64,000 nt of DNA from Adlercreutzia shanghongiae (GTDB taxonomy: Bacteria > Actinomycetota > Coriobacteriia > Coriobacteriales > Eggerthellaceae): positions 124,001 through 188,000 of the forward strand of contig NZ_JAYMFI010000007.1 in the NCBI RefSeq assembly GCF_035830635.1. The letters are read 5' to 3'. Below, piece by piece: positions 33,415 through 42,868 of the stretch. A model generated the notes under the pieces. The model ran no database searches and was not told the origin of the DNA. It saw nothing but the letters and a program-made list of their open reading frames with translations. Every line of letters begins with the position of its first letter. Position 1 is the first letter of the stretch. The translations under genes and the position numbers were made by a program.

Positions 33415-35082
33415 ATGACTGAAACGAACTCCAAGGGCCTGTCTCGCCGCGCATTCTTCGGCCTCGGTGCCACTGCGGCCGCTGGCGCTGCCGTCGCCGG
33501 ACTCGCCGGCTGCTCGCCGGTCGCTCCGGCCGAAAGCGCTTCTGCGCCCGCCGAGCCCATGGCTGCCACCGGCGAGGCCACCTACGAGTGGGAGATCGCC
33601 CCGGAGCCTATCACCGACGTCGCCTCTGTCGTTGACACCGACATCCTCGTCATCGGCGCTGGTCTCGCTGGTTGCGCCTGCGCGGCCGCGGCGGCCGAGA
33701 AGGGGGGCAAAGTGACCGTCGTCGAGAAGACGGACTCCTTCCAGGGTCGTGGCGGCGGCTTCGGCGCCATCAATTCCCGCTACATGGACGAGCTGGGCGC
33801 GAAGGTGGACAAGGTGAACGCCAAGCAGCACTGGATCGCCCAGTGCGCCAGCCGCACCAACGAGGACCTCATCGTGAAGTTCTTCAACAACTCCGAGGAG
33901 GCCTCCAACTGGCTCATCGACAAGTGCGAGGCCCTCGGCGGAACGGCCATGGTCGGCGCCTTCTACAGCCACGACGACGTTTATGCCGAGCAGCCGGGCT
34001 ATCACATGTTTAGAATCCCCGAGGAGGCCGGTCTCACCTCCACCGGCTTCGCCGGCGCGGAGCTGTGCTACCTGGACGCCGTGAAGGACGGCGCCGAGTT
34101 CGTGTTCAACTCCCCGGCCGTACAGCTCGTCAAGGACGACTCCGGCAAAATCACGGGCTGCATCTGCGAGACTGCCGACGGCTACGTGCAGTACAACGCC
34201 GCCAAGGGCGTCGTGCTCGCCACCGGCGACATCGGAGGCAGCCTGGAGATGTGCGAGGCCTACGCCCCCATCTGCGCCGAGTACGGCCAGCCGCGCAGCC
34301 AGTACACCCCGGTGGGCGTGAACACCGGCGACGGCCACAAGATGGGCATGTGGGTCGGCGCCCAGCTGCAGGATCTGCCCTTCCCCACCATGATGCACCC
34401 CCAGGCCTTCTGCTGGTTCCACGGCCCCTTCCTGTTCGTGAACGACAACGGCGAGCGCTTCATGTGCGAGGACACCTGGGTGCAGGGCAAGTCCTTGGCC
34501 ATCAACAAGCAGCCGGGCGGCGAGGCCTGGTCGGTCTTCGACGCCAACTGGCCGACCGACCTGGTGAACGGCCTGCCCTACGGCGGCGGCATGTTCTGGG
34601 ACTCCTTCCGCCCCTACGGCAGCGATCTGCAGCTGGCCCCCGACTACTTCCAGACCCAGATTCCGCTCTACATCGAGCAGGGCATCGCCTACGAGGCCGA
34701 CACCATCGAGGAGCTGGCGCAGAAGATCGGCTGCGACGCCGCGACCCTGACCGCCACCGTCGACCGCTACAACGGCATGTGCGAGGCCGGCGAGGACACC
34801 GACTACTACAAGAAGCCCGTGTTCCTCACGCCCGTCAAGCAGGGCCCGTTCTACGCGCTGAAGGTCGGTCCCGCGCTGCTCGCCGTCTGCGGAGGCCTGA
34901 AGTGCAACAACGACTTCCAGTGCCTGGACGCCGAGGGCAACGTCATCGAGGGCCTCTACGTTCTCGGCAACATCATGGGCGACATCACCGCGGTGGACTA
35001 TCCCATCAACGTGGCCGGCAACAGCCACGGCCGCTGCATCACCTTCGGCTACATGCTCGGCCACGAGCTCGCCGAGGCCTAA
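33415..35082 (+). CDS. Tat-exported FAD-dependent reductase, lipoprotein (A)
   Basis: 555 residues. The Tat signal SRRAFFGLGATAAAG ends in lipobox LAGC (Cys33). The FAD domain follows with VIGAGLAGCACAAAAAEKG and GRGGGFGAINSRY, and the C-terminal flavin loop VAGNSHGRCITFGYMLGHE. It belongs to the fumarate reductase/succinate dehydrogenase flavoprotein superfamily, but no FMN-binding or heme domain is attached. The substrate is unknown; relatives reduce small organic acceptors during anaerobic respiration. Codon use is strongly biased to C/G-ending codons, as in highly expressed genes. I use the ATG at 33415, after GAAAGGG. It diverges from regulator A. Confidence 0.9.
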   Translation: MTETNSKGLSRRAFFGLGATAAAGAAVAGLAGCSPVAPAESASAPAEPMAATGEATYEWEIAPEPITDVASVVDTDILVIGAGLAGCACAAAAAEKGGKVTVVEKTDSFQGRGGGFGAINSRYMDELGAKVDKVNAKQHWIAQCASRTNEDLIVKFFNNSEEASNWLIDKCEALGGTAMVGAFYSHDDVYAEQPGYHMFRIPEEAGLTSTGFAGAELCYLDAVKDGAEFVFNSPAVQLVKDDSGKITGCICETADGYVQYNAAKGVVLATGDIGGSLEMCEAYAPICAEYGQPRSQYTPVGVNTGDGHKMGMWVGAQLQDLPFPTMMHPQAFCWFHGPFLFVNDNGERFMCEDTWVQGKSLAINKQPGGEAWSVFDANWPTDLVNGLPYGGGMFWDSFRPYGSDLQLAPDYFQTQIPLYIEQGIAYEADTIEELAQKIGCDAATLTATVDRYNGMCEAGEDTDYYKKPVFLTPVKQGPFYALKVGPALLAVCGGLKCNNDFQCLDAEGNVIEGLYVLGNIMGDITAVDYPINVAGNSHGRCITFGYMLGHELAEA

Positions 35083-35148
35083 GCGGCGCGCATTTCGCTT
35101 CATCCGGCCGGCAGCGCCCTCCCTCCCAAAACGCTGCCGGCACCCCGA

Positions 35149-35182
35149 AAGAAAGGACCTCCGTTATCGGAGGTCCTTTCTT
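35149..35182. terminator. bidirectional terminator between flavoproteins A and B
   Basis: AAGAAAGGACCTCCG (35149-35163) pairs with CGGAGGTCCTTTCTT (35168-35182) around TTAT, between two convergent genes. A second GC-rich inverted repeat (GCCGGCAGCG 35108-35117 with CGCTGCCGGC 35132-35141) precedes it. Confidence 0.88.
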
Positions 35183-35245
35183 ACTTTAGCACCGCGCGGG
35201 AGGGGAACGCGGATCGCAAAGTCTCTTTTGCGCCAGGAGTGGCGA

Positions 35246-36931
35246 CTACTCCAGCCCTGCCAGCTGGCGGCCGACAAGGTAACCAAAAGTCATGCAGCGG
35301 CCCAGGCTGTTGCCGGCAAAGCGCGTGCTGTACTGGTTGGCGTAGAAATCGCCGGCTGCCAGTCCGATGGCGTAGAGGCCCTCGATGGGCTCGCTCTCGG
35401 CCGTGAGCACCTGGGACTGAGCGTTCACATGCAGACCGCCCATACAGGCCAGGGAAGCCGGAATATCGTACTTCGTCGCGAAGAAGGGGCCCGTAAGCTC
35501 GTGGAGCGTGGCGGGGTCCTTGTGGAACTCCAGGTCCTCTCCGGCGGCGCAGTAGCCGTTGTAGGTCTCTACCGTTTGCTTCAGCACATCGGCGGGCAGC
35601 TCGAATGCCGCGGCAATTTCGTCGAGGGAGTCGGCCTTCATGAAGACGCCCTCCTCCACCAGCGCGTTCCACTTCGCGAGCAGCTCTTCGGGCTTTGCTG
35701 CCCAGGAAGGGTCGTCAGCGCGGTAGGAGATGGCCGGCAGCTGCCCAGCGTAGGCGTCGTTCCACAGGGCCACCATGGTCGAGCCGGGCTGGTTGAACTG
35801 AGCCGCGGCCATGTTGGACTGACCAGCGTTCTCGTCGATGAAGCGCTTGCCGGTGGCGTTCACCATGACATTCTTAATGCAGTTCGTGGATCCCCAGAAC
35901 ATCATCGGAGGATGATCTCCGTTGTTCTGCATGGCACCGCCAACCCACAGAGACTGCTTGATACCAGAACCGTCGCCCATATTGAACTGGGCCACTTTGT
36001 CGCCGTTGGGGTTGTGAGTGACCATCGGGCAGAAGAAGTTGAGCATATCAGCGTCCTGGCTGTAGGAGCCCGTGGCCACGACAATGCCCTTGGTGCCGAC
36101 GAACTTCTTGTAGGCGCCGGACTCGTCGGTGGCGATGACCGCCGTCACGCGACCGCCCTCCTCGCGCACGAGCTGCTGGGAGGTGTGCTTGAAGCGCACA
36201 TCGGCCCCCTTGCCCTGGATGTGCTCGAGCAGCGTGCCCAGAAGGTCGATCTCTGGAACGAATCCGAGACCCAAATCGCCATTGTAGGGATCCTGGTCGA
36301 TGGCTGAAGTGGGCTCGTTGGCGCCGCCGATGAACAGGATGGTGCCCGGATAGATCTTCTCGATCACTACATCGTCGGAATGCTGGAGAACAGGGTGCAG
36401 GCCATAGGGCTCCACCACATCGGCAAACCAATCGGCCGCCTCGCCGGAGCGGTTGGCCCAGGCCCATACGGCGCTTCCATCCATCTTATAGTTGCCGATG
36501 TTCAGGAAGTCCTTTACCGCGACCGCTGTATCCACCGCCTCGCCCTGCTCGAGCTGGCACTTCGAGTTGAACATGAAGTGGGAACCGCCGTTGGCATTGA
36601 AGGTATCGTTGCGCTCCAGAACAGTAACGGACAGACCATTCTCGATGGCCGAAGTGGCCGCATAGGTGCCCGATGCGCCCAAGCCGATAATGACCACGTC
36701 GCTCTCGATGGTTTCGGTGATCTCATCCTCAGGTATTGCCGCAGGCGCAACCTCCCAGGGCTTGTCCGAAGTCGCCCCCGGGGTTGTCCCATTCGATTCG
36801 GGGGTAGGTGCCGCAGAGCTTGAAGCGCTGCTCGCGTTGCTGGGCGCACAGCCTGCCAGCGCTGCAAGCCCGAACATACTTGCCGCGGCTCCTCCCATCA
36901 GGAAACTACGACGCGTCACATTGTTTTCCAT
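35246..36931 (-). CDS. Tat-exported FAD-dependent reductase, lipoprotein (B)
   Basis: 561 residues. TRRSFLMGGAAASMFG then LAGC is a Tat signal with lipobox; a Ser/Ala/Pro-rich linker follows. The FAD-binding fold has VIIGLGASGTYAATSAIENG and NANGGSHFMFNSKC, and the C-terminal loop reads YSTRFAGNSLGRCMTFGYLVG. It is a single-domain member of the fumarate reductase flavoprotein superfamily; the electron donor must be a separate membrane or cytochrome protein. Substrate unknown. Base composition is lower in GC than flavoprotein A. A motif shared with the flavoprotein C promoter region lies upstream. Confidence 0.9.
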   Translation of the reverse strand: MENNVTRRSFLMGGAAASMFGLAALAGCAPSNASSASSSAAPTPESNGTTPGATSDKPWEVAPAAIPEDEITETIESDVVIIGLGASGTYAATSAIENGLSVTVLERNDTFNANGGSHFMFNSKCQLEQGEAVDTAVAVKDFLNIGNYKMDGSAVWAWANRSGEAADWFADVVEPYGLHPVLQHSDDVVIEKIYPGTILFIGGANEPTSAIDQDPYNGDLGLGFVPEIDLLGTLLEHIQGKGADVRFKHTSQQLVREEGGRVTAVIATDESGAYKKFVGTKGIVVATGSYSQDADMLNFFCPMVTHNPNGDKVAQFNMGDGSGIKQSLWVGGAMQNNGDHPPMMFWGSTNCIKNVMVNATGKRFIDENAGQSNMAAAQFNQPGSTMVALWNDAYAGQLPAISYRADDPSWAAKPEELLAKWNALVEEGVFMKADSLDEIAAAFELPADVLKQTVETYNGYCAAGEDLEFHKDPATLHELTGPFFATKYDIPASLACMGGLHVNAQSQVLTAESEPIEGLYAIGLAAGDFYANQYSTRFAGNSLGRCMTFGYLVGRQLAGLE

Positions 36932-37067
36932 AAGTCCCTCCTACAAGGATTGGTTTCACGCGGGGAGCAATCTTCATCTCCCCTGCTGCAGAACGCACCT
37001 TAATTCGTCAAGGCTTCGATTTCCATCGCGTGTATCCCCCGAATAACGGTCAAAACATCGATATCGG

Positions 37068-37082
37068 GTGATTCACGTGATA
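37068..37082 (-). promoter_or_regulatory. candidate operator TATCACGTGAATCAC upstream of flavoprotein B
   Basis: On the minus strand 37082-37068 reads TATCACGTGAATCAC. It differs at one position from TATCACGTGATTCAC at 38899-38913 in the promoter region of flavoprotein C and LuxR B. It contains the palindrome TCACGTGA and is flanked by GGG/CCC. Position about 140 bases before the flavoprotein B start suits an activator site. Confidence 0.5.
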
Positions 37083-37117
37083 CCCGCCCATCAACCGCAA
37101 ATCAGCAGGACAGAGCG

Positions 37118-38770
37118 TTAAAGGGGCTGCTCAACTCCAGAAATAATCCTGCCAACCACATAGCCCATCGCAAGGCAGCGTCCCAGAGAAACGGCGCTGA
37201 TATGATGCGGATAAGTGGTGGAGAACATCGACCCGGACACGTTTCCGATAGCGTAAAGGCCCGGAATTGGACGTCGATTCCGAAGACTCAACACCTCCGA
37301 GTTCTTCGTCACTTGCAATCCGCACACCGTCGCAAGGTGAACGATGCTTTCATTGACGGCATAAAACGGAGGCGTTCTCACCGGTGCCATCGACACCACG
37401 GGCGTTCCGAAGTCCTCATCCTGGCCGGCATCAAACAGGGCGTTGTATCGGTCAATACTCTTTTGAAGCGTTTCGTAGTCGACCTCGATCATCTTGGCTA
37501 ATTCTTCGAGCGTATCAGCCTTGAAGCAGTCCGCCTCAAGGGTTTCGAGCTGCTCCTCAGGCGTATAGGGAGCTGTTGGGTTAATTCTCGGGAGATGCTC
37601 GAGCACATCGCCGTCAACGAGCGTCCAGCAGTGCGCCCCAATCTGGTTGCCGATGGAATTTGCTCGATAGTCAAAGGGGATGCCCTCGTTCATAAATCGT
37701 TCGCCTTGGGCATTGACACGCAGGAAGGAGTTCATGGCTGCACCGAAGAAAGTGTGGTTCGGCGTTCCCGAAGGGTCCGTGCAGGAGCAATGGGGATACT
37801 CGTCTTCAAACCCACCTACCGCAAGTCCCATCTCATGTCCGTCTCCGGTGTTTTCGCTATTCATGTTGAGCCATGCGGCGCACATGAGATCTCGAGGACG
37901 AAGGCACTTCCTCAGCCTTTCAACGTTATGCTCGTAGCCGCCTGTTGCAAGAACAACACCGTCTTTGGCATTGAACTGAACATACTGCCCCTCGGTAGTT
38001 TTCGCTATAACACCGGTAATTTCACCGGTCTCTTCTTGAATCAACTGGCAGGCGGGCGTCTCGTAAAAAAGGTCTGTTGAGCCGAATGACTGCGCATAAT
38101 CAAGCACATGGGGAATCACGCCAGCCATTTGATCGTTCACAAAGGAAACGTCACTTGCCCACCAAGTTATTCCGCCAATCTCCATTTGCTGAGTGCCAAG
38201 AGTAGGTTCGGAAATTTTATCGCCGACCATATCGAGCAGCCAATCCATGGCCTCGCCGGAACGATTTACGAAATTTCTAATAAGACCTTCATTTGCCCGA
38301 TAGCCGCCCGCCGTCGACATCATGTCGCTAACAAAGCGATCTTTGTCAATCTCAACCCCCATGGCATTGTGGACACGATCTCCTATAGCAGCTACGCTGT
38401 AGCCATTTGCGCCATAGGTTGCGCGTTTCTCGAGAATTGCCACCTGTTTTCCGTTTTCTGCCAAAGAGGCAGCAACGCAGGATCCCGCAAAACCGCATCC
38501 GCACACAACGACATCGTATTCTTTCACTTCAGCAATGTCTGTGATAGGGTCTTTAACAAAGGCAACTGTGCCTTCCTCGGGCCAATAATCAGGCTCGAAA
38601 TTCTCCGAGCTGGGAATTACCGTCGTCTCTCGCGACGACGACTCTCCCGTAGCCGCCAAATCAGCCTCGCCCTTCATCTTTGGAGCACAACCAGCAAGCG
38701 AGGCCGCACCCAGCATGCCGGCAGCCATTCCCCCCGCTAGAAAGCTCCTACGCGAGATCTTCTTTTCCAT
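37118..38770 (-). CDS. Tat-exported FAD-dependent reductase, lipoprotein (C)
   Basis: 550 residues from the ATG at 38770 (AGGAGGAG just upstream). SRRSFLAGGMAAGMLG and LAGC form a Tat signal with lipobox. FAD motifs: VVCGCGFAGSCVAASLAENG, GANGYSVAAIG; the C-terminal loop is unusual, with YPHHISAVSLGRCLAMGYVVG in place of the common AGNSxGR. Same superfamily as A and B; substrate unknown. Codon use is much less GC-biased than in flavoproteins A, D and E, which suggests recent acquisition or low expression. Divergent from LuxR B. Confidence 0.88.
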   Translation of the reverse strand: MEKKISRRSFLAGGMAAGMLGAASLAGCAPKMKGEADLAATGESSSRETTVIPSSENFEPDYWPEEGTVAFVKDPITDIAEVKEYDVVVCGCGFAGSCVAASLAENGKQVAILEKRATYGANGYSVAAIGDRVHNAMGVEIDKDRFVSDMMSTAGGYRANEGLIRNFVNRSGEAMDWLLDMVGDKISEPTLGTQQMEIGGITWWASDVSFVNDQMAGVIPHVLDYAQSFGSTDLFYETPACQLIQEETGEITGVIAKTTEGQYVQFNAKDGVVLATGGYEHNVERLRKCLRPRDLMCAAWLNMNSENTGDGHEMGLAVGGFEDEYPHCSCTDPSGTPNHTFFGAAMNSFLRVNAQGERFMNEGIPFDYRANSIGNQIGAHCWTLVDGDVLEHLPRINPTAPYTPEEQLETLEADCFKADTLEELAKMIEVDYETLQKSIDRYNALFDAGQDEDFGTPVVSMAPVRTPPFYAVNESIVHLATVCGLQVTKNSEVLSLRNRRPIPGLYAIGNVSGSMFSTTYPHHISAVSLGRCLAMGYVVGRIISGVEQPL

Positions 38771-38898
38771 AACTCCTCCTATAACGCGAATCGACAAAGG
38801 CCGACGAGTCAAGCGTCGCCCCGCTTCGCGATAAATGTAATTCCTCCCAGCCCGTCCTCCAATCGCTTAAACCCCCTGAAAGCATGTCGCAGAAGATA

Positions 38899-38913
38899 TA
38901 TCACGTGATTCAC
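38899..38913 (+). promoter_or_regulatory. candidate operator TATCACGTGATTCAC between flavoprotein C and LuxR B
   Basis: TATCACGTGATTCAC with a perfect 10-bp core palindrome ATCACGTGAT, lying in the 217-base divergent region. A one-mismatch copy is upstream of flavoprotein B (37068-37082). The sharing suggests that LuxR B controls both B and C (inference). An AT-rich stretch next to it (CGATTAAATATTG) may hold a promoter. Confidence 0.5.
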
Positions 38914-38987
38914 TCGATTAAATATTGAGCTCGCGCGCCCCTCTCCGACACTCCCCTGCTCTACAATAACAACAAGGAGGATTTCAA

Positions 38988-40511
38988 ATGAGCAGCCTAA
39001 ATTGCAGTGAGGTACCTGAACCGAGTAGTCGCAAGCTCGCGGCCATGCGCCTATCAAACGGCGGATGGGGATTTCTTATTGCCTGGGGAATGGCGACTAT
39101 CTTCACTGACACGTTCTCGACGAATACCGAGGTAAGCCTCGGCTGGTTCTGGCTTGCTTCCATGTTGGGCGCATCCGTCGGACTGCTTCTGTTCTTCCTC
39201 TTAGGACGGTGTCTCGTCGACGAAAACGGCTGGAGGCGCCTTGTTCTTTTCGCCGCCGCCTTCATGGTTCTTGGGACGATTATCCTTGAGATGACGGTAA
39301 ATATCGCCGCCGAGCACCGTCCTCTGTTGTGCGTGATTGCGGGGTTTGCATCGTCGATAGGAACTGCCGCGCTTACCGTTGCGTGGGGTACGCATTACAG
39401 CCGTCTCAATATGGCGGCGATAGAGCGTGTTTCCGCGCTCTCGCTTTTCATTTCTTTCGTCTGCTACGGTCTCGTTCTCGCTCTACCGAGAACCATAGCT
39501 TTCGCTACGGTGCTGGCATTTCCCCTCTTGTCCGTGCTTTGCCTGAAATGCGCGAGTTCTATAGAGACTCCTCTGAAAAGCAAAGCACGGGAAGAGAGCG
39601 GCAACTTTGCCCTCAGGGGCTTTGTGCGTCTCGGCATAGGAGTCGCTGCAACGACTCTTGTTGTCTCGCTTTACTGGAGCTTTGTCATAGCGGGGGCCAT
39701 ACCCCTTGAGAGCAGGACTTTCAGCATCTCGGTCCTTTCGGGCTCTATCACAGCGCTCGTTCTCATGGGATACCTGCTCCGCTATTCTCGCTCGTTGAAT
39801 CTCGGGACGCTCTATCGCTGGACGCTTCCCCTCATAGCTATTGCCTTTTCTTTCTTGCTTTTCGAGGGAGCGTATTGGGCGATAGCGGCAACGCTCATTG
39901 TCTTTGCCGCTCAAGCGTTGCTCAACCTGGTTACTTTTGTCTATTTCGCAGAGCTCGCACAAAGCACCGGCGCTTCTCCTGTGCGAATATTCGGACTCGG
40001 ACGATTCTTCGTTGAATTTGGCTTTCTCATGGGGTCGCTCATAGCGCCAGCGGCACTGGGCCTTACGCCCTACGCCGGAGGAACGATCCAAGGAGTGCTC
40101 CTTATCGCGCTGACGACATTGACCATAGCGGTTATGATTTCAATCGCCACACAAGATAGGCTTGCGTTCACGCTTGGTAAGCGCGAGGAGCACACAAACG
40201 TTTCCGCTACGAGCCCATCACATCTCACGAGCGATACCGCCGCAGACGACCGAAGCGGCACAGACGTCTTCCAGGCTGCATGCAACACCATATCCGCAAA
40301 ATTCGGACTCACCAAGCGGGAGAGCGAGATTCTTCCCTACCTTGCCCAAGGATATTCACTCCCCTATATCCGCAACGAACTTTACATCTCGCAATCGACC
40401 ATCGACACCCACGTGCGCCACATCTACAAGAAAATGGATCTGCACTCGAAAGAAGAAGTCATCACTTCAGTGCGTCAAACCGTTCAGCAACTTACTTCAA
40501 TCCCCAAATAA
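38988..40511 (+). CDS. membrane LuxR-type transcriptional regulator (B)
   Basis: 507 residues. About 12 hydrophobic segments occupy the first ~390 residues; a polar linker rich in Ser/Thr/Asp follows; a LuxR helix-turn-helix closes the protein (LTKRESEILPYLAQGYSLPY ... STIDTHVRHIYKKMDLHSKE). AAGGAGG precedes the ATG. Same architecture as regulators A, C and D but only distantly related in the membrane part, so it probably senses a different signal. GC content is lower than the window average. It diverges from flavoprotein C. Confidence 0.9.
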   Translation: MSSLNCSEVPEPSSRKLAAMRLSNGGWGFLIAWGMATIFTDTFSTNTEVSLGWFWLASMLGASVGLLLFFLLGRCLVDENGWRRLVLFAAAFMVLGTIILEMTVNIAAEHRPLLCVIAGFASSIGTAALTVAWGTHYSRLNMAAIERVSALSLFISFVCYGLVLALPRTIAFATVLAFPLLSVLCLKCASSIETPLKSKAREESGNFALRGFVRLGIGVAATTLVVSLYWSFVIAGAIPLESRTFSISVLSGSITALVLMGYLLRYSRSLNLGTLYRWTLPLIAIAFSFLLFEGAYWAIAATLIVFAAQALLNLVTFVYFAELAQSTGASPVRIFGLGRFFVEFGFLMGSLIAPAALGLTPYAGGTIQGVLLIALTTLTIAVMISIATQDRLAFTLGKREEHTNVSATSPSHLTSDTAADDRSGTDVFQAACNTISAKFGLTKRESEILPYLAQGYSLPYIRNELYISQSTIDTHVRHIYKKMDLHSKEEVITSVRQTVQQLTSIPK

Positions 40512-40521
40512 GCCGCACCGG

Positions 40522-40568
40522 AGCCGTTCGCCGCCGTATAGCATCTTGCCGCACCGCGGCGAACGGCT
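40522..40568. terminator. long hairpin between LuxR B and hemH
   Basis: AGCCGTTCGCCGC (40522-40534) pairs with GCGGCGAACGGCT (40556-40568) over a 21-base loop, between two convergent stops. No U tract is obvious on either side, so it may be a structure-only or weak bidirectional terminator. Confidence 0.5.
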
Positions 40569-40580
40569 ATGACAGAAAGC

Positions 40581-41768
40581 TTAGACGCCCTCGTCCCCCA
40601 CGTAGGGAGCGAGCACGGAGGCGAGCACCTTCAGATGCGCCTTGGACTTGTTGAGGCAGGGAACGTACACGAAGGGCTCGTCGGCTTCGAGCTGGCGGTG
40701 GGCGCCGCGGCGGAAATCCTCGGAGGCGCGCTTCATGCGCACGGTTTTCGCGATGTCGCGGTGGGCTTCCAGGTGCGCATCGCAATGGGCGGCGCGTTTG
40801 CCGGTGTTCTCCAGGGCGCCGGGCTCCTCGTCGGCATCCACCAGCTCGCCGGCGAGCGCCGCGCGGTAGATGGGCTCCAGCTCGTTCGGCACGTCGTAGA
40901 GCGTCTCCAGGCAGTCCACCGCAAAGTTCGGGCACACCACGAACAGGCGGCTGCCCGGCTCGGCGGCCTGGGCCAGGCGCACGAGCGTGGGCCGCGTGAA
41001 GGGCGACAGCCACGTACGGCCCTTGTCGAAGCGGCTCTGGTAGCTGATGGTCCAGCTGCGGCGGTCGAGCCCGAGCTCGCCGGCTACAGCCAGGCTCGTG
41101 GCCCCGGTCTGCAGCTCGTAGGTGTCCCCTGCCTCGATATCCTTCAGCGGGATGGAGTGGTACGAGAACAGCAGCCGGTCGCCCCGCTCCTCGGAGAAGC
41201 CCGCGTTGCGGATGGAGGCCGCGATGGCGCGCACGTATACCGGGTTCTCGCTGTAGTCGTCGATGAAATCTACCGCGCCCTTCCAGCGCGCCCGGCGCAC
41301 AGCCCGGGCAAGCCCGTCAGCCACCGAGGAGGTGGTGGAAAGCGCCGACTGCGGGTACATGGGCAGCGCCACAAGCCGCTCGCAGCCCGCCTCCTTCAGC
41401 TCCCGGACCGCCTGCTTGAGCGACGGCGCGCCGTAGCTCATGGCGGCGCGCACTTCCACGGGCAGCCCCCGCTCGGCGTAGTAGTCGGCAAGCCCGCGCT
41501 CCAGGGCCCCATAGGCCACAGCCATCGGCGAGCCGGCCGCCGTCCAGATGGCGCAGTACTTCTCGGCCGAGGCCTTGGCGCGTTTGCGCAGGATAACCGT
41601 GTGAAGCAGCATCCACCACACCGGGCGCGGCATGGGGCAGATCCGCGGGTCCATGAGGAACTGGGCGAGGTACTTCTTCACGGCCTTGGGGGTGGGGGCC
41701 GCCGGCGTGCCCGTGTTCGCGATGATGACGCCCACCTTGCCCGGTACGGGCGCGACCTTTCTACTCAT
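40581..41768 (-). CDS. hemH: ferrochelatase family protein HemH
   Basis: 395 residues. VGVIIANTGTPAAPTPKAVKKYL opens the ferrochelatase fold, with LPMYPQSALSTTSS and the catalytic histidine in LFSYHSIP. It inserts iron into a porphyrin (probably coproporphyrin III in actinobacteria, then decarboxylated to heme; protoporphyrin is the alternative). The C-terminal ~70 residues are not typical and contain two Cys and several His. The ATG at 41768 overlaps the end of rluD by 8 bases, the last gene of ileS-lspA-rluD-hemH. Confidence 0.88.
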   Translation of the reverse strand: MSRKVAPVPGKVGVIIANTGTPAAPTPKAVKKYLAQFLMDPRICPMPRPVWWMLLHTVILRKRAKASAEKYCAIWTAAGSPMAVAYGALERGLADYYAERGLPVEVRAAMSYGAPSLKQAVRELKEAGCERLVALPMYPQSALSTTSSVADGLARAVRRARWKGAVDFIDDYSENPVYVRAIAASIRNAGFSEERGDRLLFSYHSIPLKDIEAGDTYELQTGATSLAVAGELGLDRRSWTISYQSRFDKGRTWLSPFTRPTLVRLAQAAEPGSRLFVVCPNFAVDCLETLYDVPNELEPIYRAALAGELVDADEEPGALENTGKRAAHCDAHLEAHRDIAKTVRMKRASEDFRRGAHRQLEADEPFVYVPCLNKSKAHLKVLASVLAPYVGDEGV

Positions 41769-42828
41769 GGGGCACCTTCCCCTCCACCGAGGGCGCAGGA
41801 GAGGCCTCCATGAGGGCGAACACCTCGCGGCCCGCATCCGTCACCCCGACCGAGCGCTCGCGCAAGCCCTCCAGCGCCTCGGCCAAGTCGCGCGGCAGCT
41901 GGTCGGCGAAGGCCATGGACTCGCCCGTCGCAGGATGCTCGAAGGCGATGCTGTAGGAGTGCAGGAACTGTCGCTCGAGCCCCAGCTGGGCCCGCGCGTC
42001 GCGAGGGCCGTGGGCGGCATACACCGGGTCTCCCACTATTGGGTGGCGCGTGTACTGCATGTGCACGCGAATCTGATGGGTGCGACCCGTGAACAGCTTG
42101 CACTCGATAAGGCTGTAGCCGTCGTCCTTGGGACCCGCCTCGAAGCGCTCCAGCACGCGAAACGTGGTGATAGCCTCGCGGGCCGAGGGCACATCGCGCA
42201 CGGCCATGCGGCAGCGCTCGTCGGCCGATCGCGCGATAGGAGCATCGATCATGCCCGTATCGTGGGCCATGATGCCGTGCACCAACGCAAGGTAGTGGCG
42301 GTCCACCGCGCGCTCCTGAATCTGAGCCATGAGCTCGCGACCCGCCTCGTCGGTCTTGGCGGCGAGCATTAGTCCCGAGGTATCCCGATCGAGGCGATGC
42401 ACGATGCCGAGGCGGTCGGCCTCCTCGCCCTGCACGTTGCAGAGATGCTCCTCGCCGCAGTGCCAGATGAGCGCGTTCACAAGCGTGCCGTGGGAATGAT
42501 CGGCCGAAGGATGGCACACGAGCCCCACCTGCTTCGAGATGACGAGCATGTCCTCATCCTCGTAGCGCACATCCAAATCGATGGGCTCTCCGTACACGAC
42601 GACGGTCTCGGGCTCGTCGTCCACTTCGTAAACGATGGTGTCGCCCGCGGCCACGGCGTGCTTCTTGGACACCGCGGCGCCGTTCACGAAGACGCGGCCC
42701 TCCTCGATAGCGCGCGCGGCGGCAGAGCGGGAGGCGTACAGCCCGCGTGCGGCGCACAGGGCATCCAGGCGACTTCCCTCGTCGCTTGCGGTGGCGATAT
42801 AGCAAATTGATCTTGACATGAAACCCAT
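41761..42828 (-). CDS. rluD: RluA/RluD-family pseudouridine synthase
   Basis: 355 residues with an N-terminal S4 RNA-binding domain (SRLDALCAARGLYASRSAAAR) and a catalytic domain containing GIVHRLDRDTSGLMLAAKT with the active-site Asp, and LFTGRTHQIRVHM. It makes pseudouridines in 23S rRNA; the exact sites are unclear, RluD-type is most common for this arrangement. ATG at 42828 or 42819; neither has a strong ribosome-binding site. Confidence 0.9.
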   Translation of the reverse strand: MGFMSRSICYIATASDEGSRLDALCAARGLYASRSAAARAIEEGRVFVNGAAVSKKHAVAAGDTIVYEVDDEPETVVVYGEPIDLDVRYEDEDMLVISKQVGLVCHPSADHSHGTLVNALIWHCGEEHLCNVQGEEADRLGIVHRLDRDTSGLMLAAKTDEAGRELMAQIQERAVDRHYLALVHGIMAHDTGMIDAPIARSADERCRMAVRDVPSAREAITTFRVLERFEAGPKDDGYSLIECKLFTGRTHQIRVHMQYTRHPIVGDPVYAAHGPRDARAQLGLERQFLHSYSIAFEHPATGESMAFADQLPRDLAEALEGLRERSVGVTDAGREVFALMEASPAPSVEGKVPHE

Positions 42829-42868
42829 TCTAGCGCGGATGGAAAAGGTCAGCTATCCCCTGTACGCG

